DNA from: SHAN690 sp041391765
GTDB lineage: Bacteria > Bacteroidota > Bacteroidia > Flavobacteriales_G > Salibacteraceae
NCBI GenBank assembly: GCA_041391765.1
Contig: JAWKNJ010000033.1
Span: 1 to 64,000, forward strand
Direction: 5' to 3'
DNA length: 64,000 nt
Below, in pieces: positions 19,201-28,200 of this stretch. Below the pieces are notes generated by a model. The model was given only the letters and a program-made list of their open reading frames with translations. It had not been told where the DNA came from and searched no databases. Numbering within the stretch: position 1 is the first letter of the stretch; every line of letters starts with the position of its first letter. A program made the position numbers and the translations under genes.

Positions 19201-19251
19201 AGCCGCTACACCTTCAATTGCATCGATACAGACTATCGTCCAATGCAGTGA
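7267..19251 (+). CDS. N-terminal in-frame segment of the giant surface protein
   Basis: 3,994 codons open from the natural start. The signal peptide is MRLRVLLFALLVFVVSCLEA. The beta-helix part shows runs such as NGAGVYSIGDSL and NQGGGVFTNNSL and ends at DASVDIGAFEY. Each LamG module begins with a form of GYALDFDGVNDYV. Most then have DEVRVWNAALDS, a CRKL segment and YYRFDENSGDTLFDL, followed by a linker domain, about 365 residues per module. From about 17640 HYR-like units take over. The stop at 19249-19251 is not the natural end: the bases from about 19225 differ by small indels from other copies of the same unit, and the shifted frame then stops. All domain classes here are typical of T9SS-exported cell-surface proteins. 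Confidence 0.85.
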   Translation: MRLRVLLFALLVFVVSCLEAATFYVTNLNNTGAGSFRQAISDAASNGVGLDTVEFSISGTITLGSAIYINSNVCVLGLGPDQNIVEANVSYNTSTYRVIDIGPLGDNVSLNGLRIRHGKIANNGAGVYSIGDSLTIQNCVIDSNYSTGNQGGGVFTNNSLYMKNCLVQGNYCTYNAGAVGHSGSSSYNSILRFVNVVFSGNSVTANQSNHGGGAFLSYSFSGTHAVSFINCTFKDNFILGSFPNNGTSIHIQPFTSVTYNVSIVNTLLQNTAGDDYLPYAGGGTLNLSRSYTICDDASMSVTGSGNQNSTSVGLGTLADNGGSFFTYSISGGNAARDAGTNSGAPSDDARGFARDASVDIGAFEYIAPPFNNLYPGDIAFTSFSSDGNKRFSFVLLTDISDSTAIYFTDNGWNDTADNWFNTSEGTMLWTYVGDLSCGTEITIDPSQDTASIGNASTPDAGFTISTTGDAILAYQGSTVNAPDTFLAGINQDAGEWTGVMANTSDCHLPDELTDGVNAVAFATHKDNWVYNCTSSSGLVAVNRTALNTASNWSFDDTNEQLALGCAFGCADLDDYPPYPGSGYALEFDGTDDYVISSGSPLNPAQPFTAELWFKANSITGSQTLISQGNGSGLGRNWLWLNGPLLATSIAGSGIPGSTNLSIGDWHHAAVVFTGTQVRLYLDGKFETQLGGLSGEFADGQLRIGVSKNGGSPFAGFVDEVRVWSAALDTNTIRQWMCRKLDESHGEIDNLVSYYRFDENVGSALIDLTGSNDGVLTNMDTISDWVTSGAAIGDSSAYTYGGANLSMSSANGNVLSIDNFSSGIDGIHLYRVDQNANSNSGLTSPDTSGYIGVFKVGTGSYDVTLDFSGNASVFGGGSEANARLYKRDNNADGSWQLATGPMFTDAANGTITLPGQTGTEYVVGFANTTYPSRSGSGYALELDGTDDHVLCTNSGLSGLSTADSVTVELWVNTADSAKTFPFLLNAYGTGSGDLRLLLHNGRPRFTLYDAFGVAFGVEATSVNIADNQWHHLAFSYTGSETQSGINIWVDGKAVATSVVTSNAITTSAYSDSVYIGIRQGLSSAGALVGRLDEIRIWNATLDSTTIRDWMCKKLNSTHSQMSDLLSYYRFDENSGDTLFDLSGGSNGKLTNGPLWVRSGAALGDESKYTYGGSSISIAHSDGDSIVARGFSGSPSGVHVYVVEDTANYINSLSTVTYYDQTRYYGLFHVGDTSTRSNLTYYFANNFNISSHPLKSYATFIARDNNADTTWISQLDSTTADASNDTFLVVSQSAGEFMPAIANVPGGALHFDGTNDFFTVNSTPKLRPSRDFTVEAWVKMDSLVGSQTVIQHRENGGGDDGWALRISGNQVSFGAQNTNGALQRVIADDTIVPGVWFHLAGSYDANGLLTVYVNGVPTHKQAAGNVVYAVTSKVDVGFRNIGSSDYFAGTMDEVRFWSYTRSCAEIQQAANCELTGSEAGLELYFNFNKPGTVAYGTNTGSGSGTVPDESVNNYDGTLFNFAKTGTTSNWAEQSDSVAQVTCDTVITPRLLVASAFGDTIIRGDAASMSQYTDFGPILTGFTASRRFALVNYGNDTLNISSISVANGSAFSVGAYSTLVDTGDTGYFTVYFSPISGTYSDSVLITWDDCVEFAFEVSGSTYQNTSAGSGYALDFDGVNDYVQVSNSALSGFTTQDSLTFEFWVKTTDTTSSTDNLFSVDANPAGYRIAIYIQAGIPKIGIQSNGPVLRVASDATVNDGEWHHIAYRYDGSEDANGLSILVDGVDYGTTILTNNSGSFTSFSFNDTLRIGTNFQAATNFIDATIDEVRVWNALLDSNQIRQWMCTKLNSTHDSIDNLISYYRFDESSGDTLFDLAGGSYGLLTNMNPTTDWVASGAALGDASLYTYTSSSLNTAMSNGNAITLSDFASAYGIHLYTISDTASGSTYPCTISNADSTEYFGVFMVGGTSYDVTIDYSANASINGVGNEALVRGLKRSGGDDATWETASGELRTNIAANTISILNQTGTEYVTGFANAAYPSRPGSGYALDFDGVNDWVDVGNPLLDSGSFTISAWIRADSLPASGQEGIVVRGLDGSGSGWSVAVFVNDTGSVFGALVDVAGTQYNAIGTTAISNQQWHHVAIVYDTSINTLITYLDGVQNGSAVTAGNNLRNSTAGMFVGRGNLVAEAFNGKIDEVSIWNRALTSSEVQAWMCRKLTSSHPQIANLQAYYRFDENQNDTLFDLAGGYDGQLTNMDSSTDWILSGASIGDTSAYDYAGVPVTMGSSYGDSLMVTEFGGSPTGIQVYRVDEAPNNTSLPIGADYIDTTHYYGFFLAGGSSPSAKVGMSYANNSTYTSTNNGDNIMFLGRDDNSDASWTTKASPVFSNFTSVDSVFVYSQPSGTELVAGRSTYLTPPGSGYALDFDNVNDYVVIPHSSSFNVSALTIETWIRWDGNGSAVDFISGKNVEEMEIHMGDGGSGAINSIRFIPTDNVYLDPPANIITPGKWHHIACVYDPSVSFAAIYVDGVSQSFVNNSTNPLSTAITTSTANYNLGIRADGSYAFDGQMDEFRIWNAALDSNVIRKWMCRKLDITHDSLPHLISYFRFDQQGESYLNDIFGGHHGTLTNMDSTTDWVNSGAAIGDTSVYTYGGSSLSLAHSSGDSMIIGNFTGQFDGAQLYLVNETPVYTKFYGAEQTTPGYYFGVHKSGHDTASYDVTYYYGNNATLTGATYPYRAGLAKRENDQDSNWVSQWFEGSTNTSTNTIILPGQTGTQYAGIVSANNALDFDGVNDIAFIDHSEGFNFDTDDDFTISFWVRAPINQTTTPTNWNTIIAKRYSTLSEYPFWIFIRNQNSASAGQVFMDRSDGVTRSTMHSSSSINDNNWHHVAFTKNGEITTVFIDGLADGTGVDSTNLSTQNNDSISIGGQFFSRPFDGSLDELRIWSRALCEDEIQAMMNCELDTIGYDSLVLYYSFNQGVADSINSGLDSIVDQSGNGNNGALSNFALSGTSSNWITGSNGILGVCSPYSAANILVLSEGDTILNGDSIVSTTDSTYFGNISIGVSYNVTYEVYNNGGDTLLIDSVYFSGTDSADFAGISNGPVAPGDTGLIIITVTASSSDTIDAFVHLASNVCSSSPYTFAMQGYVNGYAGALNFDGVNDYVSIADTIGYLGMRELTVEAWVRVESNTGTLQAVFSSTGFDMVHFQMSPFGTDNNVFYNESGAVGLPVFPITPLGTWRHLAMTVKSGDARVFVNGSQIGATVTSVFDSIIVGNTMRIGAGFGGGRFLDGDIDEIRIWDRALDSAEIQAQMHCELEGTECGLIAYYNFNSSSAIAYGSNTGITTLGDSSGNSHDGILTNMALSADSSNWVPQSDSILNHCIDNGDLVAPVVIPVDTLVVWINSSGEAYITASMADSASCDFYSGIDSMWVSQDTVTCANDGDTLYLFVQDSAGLGDSASFIVRVIDTIPPTIVAQNVIIYLDASGNAIIAADTMVDVAIDQCSGVVDSLTIDSTNFDCSEIAILAPAVNDATNFSQNAQANGPVAQTFVAVNTGFLTTISLNLRNGIASATKTLEFYEGDPNTGLLMATESYTLPTSGSVQFNAITLTNPPFLIAGNTYSFRLPDLVAASGQGYGYITVNTYAGGQMYTGAAPMTAVPGSDLYFLTDVRAASNLQTIILTGVDSNGNSASDSGYVVVLDTISPAAAAQNVIAYLDASGQFLATAAMFENGSTDNCFVDSISIDVDTVYCADTGSINVIFTAYDQSGNTDTAHAQLILSDTLNPAAYAYAMMVVYLDSTGSFTITADTIDSASVDNCAIDTIWLSEYAFTCSDTSAQDTVTLYVRDISGNIDSTITLITTLDTLPPVVISKDTTIYLSASGSFTIDTSYINDVSFDNCAIDTMWLSKYDFNCGDTAGVTPVTIYVRDISGNIDSSTSNVTVLDTALPNLAAHDTTIYLDASGNYTIDTTYILSYASDNCAIDTMWLSRYTFNCIDTDYRPMQ

Positions 19252-22200
19252 CCATTTACGAGACGTCAGTGGCAACATCGACAGCGCCACAGCGAATGTG
19301 AACGTAGACAGCGTATTGCCGACAGTGACTGTTCATGACACCGTGCTCTACCTGGATGCAAGCGGCCAGATCACCTTTGACACTACGGTGATCAACCTGG
19401 CTACGTATGACAACTGTAACATCGACACGATGTGGTTGAGTCAGTATCAGTATAACTGTATTGACACTTCCTCTACTCAGCAGTTGTGGTTATACGCACG
19501 CGACATCAGCGGAAACATAGACTCGGCTGTAGCCAATATTACGATCATCGACAGTTTGGTTCCGCTGGTATCCAGTCATGACACCACGATCTATGTAGAT
19601 GCCACCGGCAACTACACGATTGACACGACCTATATCCTGAGCGGAGCGAGCGACAACTGTGCGATCGACACGATGTGGCTGAGCAAGTATGACTTCAACT
19701 GTGGCGACACGGCAGCGGTGACCCCTGTTACGATCTACGTAAGAGACATCAGCGGCAACATCGACAGCTCAACCTCGAACATAACCGTTCTTGACACGGC
19801 TCTTCCAAACCTTGCCGCGCACGACACTACGATCTATCTGGATGCATCGGGCAACTACACGATTGACACGACCTATATTCTGAGCTACGCATCAGACAAC
19901 TGCGCGATCGACACGATGTGGTTGAGCCGGGTTACACCTTCAATTGCATCGATACACTATCGTCCAATGCAGTGACCATTTATGTGAGAGACGTCAGTGG
20001 CAACATCGACAGCGCCACAGCGAATGTGAACGTAGTAGACAGCGTATTGCCGACAGTGACCGTTCATGACACCGTGCTCTACCTGGATGCATGGCCAGAT
20101 CACCTTCGACACTACGGTGATCAACCTGGCTACGTATGACAACTGCAACATCGACACGATGTGGCTGAGTCAGTATCACAACTGCATTGACACCGCATCG
20201 ATCAAGCAACTGTGGTTGTATGCAAGAGACATCAGTGGCAACATCGACTCAGCCGTGGCGAATGTTACGATCATTGATAGTTTGGTTCCGCTGGTATCCA
20301 GTCACGACACCACGATCTATGTAGATGCCACCGCAACTACACGATTGACACGACCTATATCCTGAGCGGAGCGAGCGACAACTGTGCGATCGACACGATG
20401 TGGCTGAGCAAGTATGACTTCAACTGTGGCGACACGGCAGCGGTGACCCCTGTTACGATCTACGTAAGAGACATCAGCGGCAACATCGACAGCTCAACCT
20501 CGAACGTAACCGTTCTAGACACGGCTCTTCCAAACCTTGCCGCGCACGACACCACGATCTATCTGGATGCATCTGGCAACTATACGATTGACACGACCTA
20601 CATTCTGAGCTACGCAAGTGACAACTGCGCGATCGACACGATGTGGCTGAGCCGCTATACCTTCAATTGCATTGATACACTATCGTCCAACGCAGTGACC
20701 ATTTACGTGAGAGACGTCAGTGGCAACATCGACAGCGCCACAGCGAATGTGAACGTAGTAGACAGCGTATTGCCGACAGTGACCGTTCGCGACACCGTGC
20801 TCTACCTGGATGCAAGCGGCCAGATCACCTTTGACACTACGGTGATCAACCTGGCTACGTATGACAACTGCAACATCGACACGATGTGGCTGAGCCAGTA
20901 TCAATACAACTGCATTGACACCGCATCGATCAAGCAACTGTGGTTGTATGCAAGAGACATCAGTGGCAACATCGACTCAGCCGTAGCGAATGTTACGATC
21001 ATTGATAGTTTGGTTCCGCTGGTATCCAGTCACGACACCACGATTTACGTAGACGCAACGGGTAACTACACGATTGACACGACCTATATCCTGAGCGGAG
21101 CGAGCGACAACTGTGCGACCATTAACGATGTGCCGGAGTAAGTATGACTTCAACTGTGGCGACACAGCAGCGGTGACTCCTGTTACGATCTACGTAAGAG
21201 ATATCAGCGGCAACATCGACAGCTCAACCTCGAACATAACCGTTCTAGACACGGCTCTTCCAAACCTTGCCGCGCACGACACCACGATCTATCTGGATGC
21301 ATCGGGCAACTACACGATTGACACGACCTACATTCTGAGCTACGCATCAGACAACTGCGCGATCGACACGATGTGGCTGAGCAAGTATGACTTTAACTGC
21401 GGTGATACTAATTCATCCAATTCTGTGACTGTATATGTTCGAGACGTAAGCGGTAACATAGATAGTGCAACAGCAGATGTTTTTGTGGTTGATACCGTAC
21501 GTCCGGTGATTGCGGTCGTGAATGACACAATCTTCCTCAACACTGCAGGGATTGCCATATTGGATACAGGCATGGTTAACAATGGAACAAGTGGGACAAT
21601 TGTGCCGTTGATTCATTGTGGTTGAGTCAGACAGTATTTAACTGTACAGATACTGCATCTGCCAACGTAATCACATTCTATGCAAGAGACGTAAGCGGTA
21701 ATATGGATTCAACGTTCATTACGATTATTGTAGTGGATACTGTTCTTCCAACCGTTATTGTGAAGGATGACACCGTTTATCTTAATGCAAGTGGAATGGT
21801 GAGTATTGATACATCAAACATCAATAACGGTTCCTTCGACAACTGCGCCATCGATTCGATGTGGTTGAGTAAGTATGACTTCGTTTGTTTTGATAGCAAC
21901 GCAAACAGCGTTACGTTATATGTTAGAGATCGCAGCGGAAATATAGATAGTGCGGTTGCCACCGTAACTGTTCTTGACACGGCTCTTCCAAACCTTGCCG
22001 CGCACGACACCACGATCTATCTGGATGCATCGGGCAACTATACGATTGACACGACCTACATTCTGAGCTACGCATCAGACAACTGCGCGATCGACACGAT
22101 GTGGTTGAGCCGCTACACCTTCAATTGCATCGATACACTATCGTCCAATGCAGTGACCATTTACGTGAGAGACGTCAGTGGCAACATCGACAGCGCCACA

Positions 22201-25200
22201 GCGAATGTGAACGTAGTAGACAGCGTATTGCCGACAGTGACTGTTCATGACACCGTGCTCTACCTGGATGCAAGCGGCCAGATCACCTTCGACACCACTG
22301 TGATCAACTTGGCTACGTATGATAACTGCAACATCGACACGATGTGGTTGAGTCAGTATCAATACAACTGTATTGACACTTCCTCTACTCAGCAGTTGTG
22401 GTTATACGCACGCGACATCAGCGGAAACATAGACTCGGCTGTAGCCAATATTACGATCATCGACAGTTTGGTTCCGCTGGTATCCAGTCATGACACCACG
22501 ATCTATGTAGATGCCACCGGCAACTATACGATTGACACGACCCATATCCCGAGCGGAGCGAGCGACAACTGTGCGATCGACACGATGTGGCGTCGAGTAA
22601 GTATGACTTCAACTGTGGCGACACAGCAGCGGTGACTCCTGTTACGATATACGTAAGAGATATCAGCGGCAACATCGACAGCTCAACCTCGAACGTAACC
22701 GTTCTAGACACGGCTCTTCCAAACCTTGCCGCGCACGACACCACGATCTATCTGGATGCATCGGGCAACTACACGATTGACACGACCTATATTCTGAGCT
22801 ACGCATCAGACAACTGCGCGATCGACACGATGTGGTTGAGCCGCTACACCTTCAATTGCATCGATACACTATCGTCCAATGCAGTGACCATTTATGTGAG
22901 AGACGTCAGTGGCAACATCGACAGCGCCACAGCGAATGTGAACGTAGTAGACAGCGTATTGCCGACAGTGACCGTTCATGACACCGTGCTCTACCTGGAT
23001 GCAAGCGGCCAGATCACCTTCGACACTACGGTGATCAACCTGGCTACGTATGACAACTGCAACATCGACACGATGTGGCTGAGTCAGTATCAATACAACT
23101 GCATTGACACCGCATCGATCAAGCAACTGTGGTTGTATGCAAGAGACATCAGTGGCAACATCGACTCAGCCGTGGCGAATGTTACGATCATTGATAGTTT
23201 GGTTCCGCTGGTATCCAGTCACGACACCACGATCTATGTAGATGCCACCGGCAACTACACGATTGACACGACCTATATCCTGAGCGGAGCGAGCGACAAC
23301 TGTGCGATCGACACGATGTGGTTGAGCCAGTACAACTTCAACTGTGGCGATACCGCAGCATCCACACCTGTTACGATTTTCATTCGTGACATCAGCGGTA
23401 ACATCAACAGTTCGACATCGAATGTGACGGTGCTTGATACACTTGCGCCATTCGTATTCACACACGATACAACAGTATATCTGAGCGCAAGCGGAACCCT
23501 GATCATTGATACAACTTTTATTAATGATGGTTCATATGATAATTGTGAGATCGACACTATGTGGTTGAGCCGTTACAATTTCTCATGCATTGATACCAAT
23601 AGCAATCCAGTTATCTTGTATGCACGAGATATTTCTGGAAATATAGATTCATCCACTGCGAATGTGATCGTTGTGGACAGTGTGCTTCCTGTTGTGTTAG
23701 TGCACGATACCGTACTTTATTTAGATACTTTAGGACAGGTTACGATTGACACTTCGTTCTTAAATAATGGAACGTATGATAACTGCGCCATTGATACGAT
23801 GTGGTTGAGTAAGTATTCATTCAACTGTGGAGATAGTAATGCAAATGTGGTAACATATTTCGCACGAGACATTAGCGGAAATATTCAGAATGCCACAGCG
23901 ATCGTAACAATCCTTGACACAGTATTACCAACTCTGAATATTAAGGCGACTTACACTCGAAACCTGAACGTAAATGGTGTGAGAACCATCACGGTAGCAA
24001 ATATTGATTTAGGTACGTACGACAATTGTGCTGTTGACACAATGTGGTTGAGCCAGTACACCTTCAATTGCGGAAATATTGGCACCAATAACGTTACATT
24101 CTATGCACGTGATGTCAGTGGTAATATTGATTCCGGTATATGTGTAGTGACTATAAACGACAACACTGCTCCGAATGTTATCACTCAGAACATCAATGCA
24201 TATCTCGATTTATCGGGTCAAGTGATCATCGATCCTTCCATGATCAACAATGGGTCATGGGATAGCTGCGGTATTGATTCAATGTATTTGAGTGACACAA
24301 TTTTTTACTGCAGTGATATTGGTGCCAATAACGTCACTCTTTTCGCGCGAGATATAGTAGGAAACATTGGTTCCAACACAGCTACTGTGACGGTCATTGA
24401 TACGATTTTCCCCACCGTTATTGTATATCAGTCTCCGGTGGTGATTTTCCTGGATTCGCTTGGTAATGTTGAAATCTCGCCTGCCACGGTAGATAGCGCA
24501 TCCTATGACAATTGTTCATATACTTTGACCATTGATGATTCGACATTTGATTGTACGAACGCTGGCGCGGTCTGGCCGGTCATTTTCACCATGACGGATT
24601 CTTCAGGCAATGTGAGTGTCGATACGGCCTATGTTTTCGTTAATGATACAATCCCACCAGTTCCAACTACACACGACAGCATTACTGTTTATTTGGATTC
24701 ATCAGGTTTGTACACCGTTGATGCCACAGAATTACTCATTTCACTTTCCGACACGTGTGCGATTTCCAGTATCGTTCTTGATACATCGACATTTAGTTGC
24801 ATAAGTGCTGACACGTTTATTACAGTGACCATAACTGTTACGGACACAAATGGCAACGTTGGAACCGATAGTACCGTTGTGACAATTCGAGATGCTATTT
24901 TACCTGCACCCATCGCGAAGAACATTACAGTTTATCTTGACTCTTTCGGTCAAGTAAGTATTGACTCCAATGCACTTGACAGCGCATCATTCGATAATTG
25001 TGGAATTGCCAGTATCACTGTTGAAAGGGACACCTTCACTTGTTCTGATCTTTTCACTCCGGTGCCAATTTGGATGTATGTCAGAGACGTCAATGGAAAC
25101 TTAGATTCTATACAGGCCACCGTGCATGTGGTGGATACAATAGCACCAGTAATGCATTTATATTCCAGTGCCGCCAGATACCTTCTTAGTACTGGAATAA

Positions 25201-28200
25201 GAGGAATACCACTTACAGTATTGGACAGCGCCTCATTTGACAATTGTGCCATTCAAACACGTGTGCGAGTTCCAGCGAGTGTAAATTGTTCCAATGTTGG
25301 CGACACGGTCTATTCGGTTGTTACAATAACGGACGCCTCTGGTAACATTAGCATTGACAGCGTGCCTGTTTACACATATGATACAGTTTCACCTCAAGCT
25401 TTTGCTCAGAATATAACGGTGTATCTGGATTCATTTGGTGATGTAACCTTTTCAGCATATGATGTTGACAGCAGTAGCTCGGACGCATGCGGGATAGATA
25501 CAATCACAATTGATACTTCGTATTTCAATTGTTCATCTATCGGAACACCGCAGCCAGTTGCAATCACCGTAGCTGATGTTAATGGAAATCAAGACATCGC
25601 GAGTGCATTTGTAACCGTTATGGATACGATTGCTCCGCAACCAGTTGTATTTGACTCTATTACAGTTTACCTCGACACATTCGGGTTCGCGATCATAGAT
25701 ACATCTAACGTTAATATTTCAAGTTGGGATGCATGCGGAATCGATACGATGTATTTGAATGATACTCTGCTTGAATGTTCAGATGTTGGGGCATTTCCAG
25801 GGGTTGTATTGACGTTGGTTGACTTATATGGCAATGTTTCAGAGGATTCAACCGTCATTACCGTATTGGATACAATTGCTCCGGAAGCTCATGCGTTTGA
25901 CACGATATATGCATACTTGGATGTGAATGGTCAGTTGTTGATTACACCAAATGACTTGGATAGTGCCAGTTATGATGCTTGCGGAATACCAACTAAATCG
26001 ATTGATACAGCTTCGTATGACTGTTCCACTGTCGGCTCCCCTCAGGTGGTAACTCTAACTGTGATCGACCCGTCTGGTAACATGGATCAGGATTCTACTG
26101 TGGTGATCATTATTGACACGGTATCACCAGTTGCGATTGTGCAAAACTTGGTTGTTGCGTTGGATAGTTTTGGAATGGCCAGCATCACAGCAACGCAAAT
26201 TGATAATGGATCATATGACAGTTGCGGTATCGTAATTATCACGATCGATTCTTCAAACTTCAGCTGCGACAATTTATTCGGTCCTACACCAATTGTTTTC
26301 ACCGCAACGGACATCAACGGAAACTTTGATACAGCGCATGCCTATGTTACAGTGATTGATACTATTAATCCAATTGCGATTAGTAGAAACATAACGGTTT
26401 ATTTGGATTCGAGCGGGCAGTTCACCATTTCTGCAGATACTATTGACAGTGCCTCTGCGGATAACTGTCTGATAGCTACCAAGACATTAACTCAGAGCAC
26501 ATTCGTATGTGGGGAAGCAAATACTATGGTGGGTATTGTGTTGACGGTTACCGACTCGAGTGGAAACTCTGACACAGCTTCCGCTATGGTTACTGTGTTG
26601 GATACCATATATCCAGAGGCAATTGCTCATAATATCACGGTGCATCTTGACTCATTTGGCTTCGCGGTATTTACGGCTGATTCAGTAGATAGTGCATCAT
26701 TTGATAATTGCTCAATTGATAGTATTTGGATCTCGGATACAATTTATTCATGCATCGATACGGCAAGCCCGAAGCAAGTAACGCTCTATGTTCGAGATGC
26801 CTCAGGTTGGATCGATTCAGCAATTTCATTTGTCACAGTTATAGACAGTCAACCACCGGCCTTAGTGACGAATCCTGTTACTGTTTATTTAGACTCAAAC
26901 GGTTCGTTGACCATCGCTGCAGATACTCTTGACAATGGAACCTATGATAACTGCGATGTGGATACTACTTGGTTGAGTAAGTACACATTCACGTGTGCGG
27001 ATACCAACTCGAACAACGTAGTCTTTTACGCCAAGGACATGAGCGGAAACGTGGATTCCATGATTGTGGTAGTAACTGTTTTGGATACACAACCAGCTAA
27101 GATTCACTTGTTTGCATCCATAGTAGTTTACTTGGATTCTACAGGAACCGCTGTCATTCAAGGTGACACCATGGACAGTGCATCTATAGACAACTGTCAA
27201 ATCGATACGATTTGGTTGGATACGAACACATTCTATTGCTCTGACACCGCATCACCCAATCCTGTAATGGTTTACGTGCGGGACATCAGTGGCAACATTG
27301 ATTCTGCCGTTTCATATGTCATCGTTCGCGATACTCAGCCACCAGCATTGGTTACTAATCCAGTAACAGTTTATTTGGATTCAACAGGATCGCTGACCAT
27401 TGGGCCTGATACCATAGATAATGGAACTTATGATAACTGTTCAGTGGACACGACTTGGTTGAGTGCTTACACATTCACATGTGTGGATACTGGAGATACC
27501 GTGATTAAGTTCTACGCGATGGACATCAGTGGAAATGTTGATTCAACATATGTTATTGTTTCCATTGTGGATAGCCAGCCTCCCGCCTTGGTGACAAATC
27601 CTGTTACTGTTTATCTGGATTCAAACGGATCATTGACCATTGCTGCTGATACACTTGACAATGGAACATATGACAACTGTGATGTCGATACGATTTGGCT
27701 TGACAAGTACACGTTTACATGTTCGGATAGTAATGCTAACAATGTCATGTTTTATGCTAGGGACATAAGCGGCAATGTGGACTCAATGATAGTTGTGGTC
27801 ACAGTGTTGGATACTCAGCCGGTCAAGATCTATCCATATTCATCCATTGAAATCTACCTTGATTCGACCGGATCAGCGACAATTGCCCCTGACACTTTAG
27901 ATAGCGCATCTGTAGACAATTGCTCAATTGCCCTTAAGTGGCTTGATATTAACACATTTGATTGTAACGATACGGTTGCACCAAATCAAGTTACGCTTTA
28001 CATGCGAGACGAAAGCGGTAATGTGGATTCGGCTCTATCCTTTGTAATAGTCCGTGACACCCAACCTCCGGCCTTGGTCACCAATCCTGTTACCGTTTAT
28101 CTTGATTCAAACGGATCATTAACGATTGCTGCTGATACGCTGGACAATGGAACGTACGACAACTGTACGGTAGATACGACATGGTTGAGCCAGTATGTAT

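Larger units (their letters stand above)
18940..23335 (+). repeat. 729-bp higher-order repeat (three HYR-like units, A-B-C)
   Basis: Three 81-residue units recur as a block. Unit A begins DTALPNLAAHDTTIYLDASG, B begins DSVLPTVTVHDTVLYLDASG and C begins DSLVPLVSSHDTTIYVDATG. The A anchor ccaaaccttgccgcgcacga occurs at 19081, 19805, 20530, 21260, 21988 and 22719, with spacings of 724, 725, 730, 728 and 731. Removing the local indels turns four of them into exactly 729. The fourth block (21260-21988) replaces B and C by two diverged units and is 726 after correction. Copies are nearly identical in DNA, which points to recent expansion or ongoing gene conversion. Confidence 0.9.

Noticed and set aside
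19249..19251. Natural stop codon ending a 3,994-residue protein
   Set aside because: Just before it the sequence differs by small indels from five other copies of the same unit. Removing them restores the frame through the rest of the repeats.
19900..20400. Separate small genes in overlapping frames within the repeat region
   Set aside because: They are pieces of the same repeat units read after indels; none has its own start or promoter.
19200..22640. Programmed ribosomal frameshifting
   Set aside because: The indels differ in size and sign, lack a common slippery sequence, and are absent from sister copies of the same unit.
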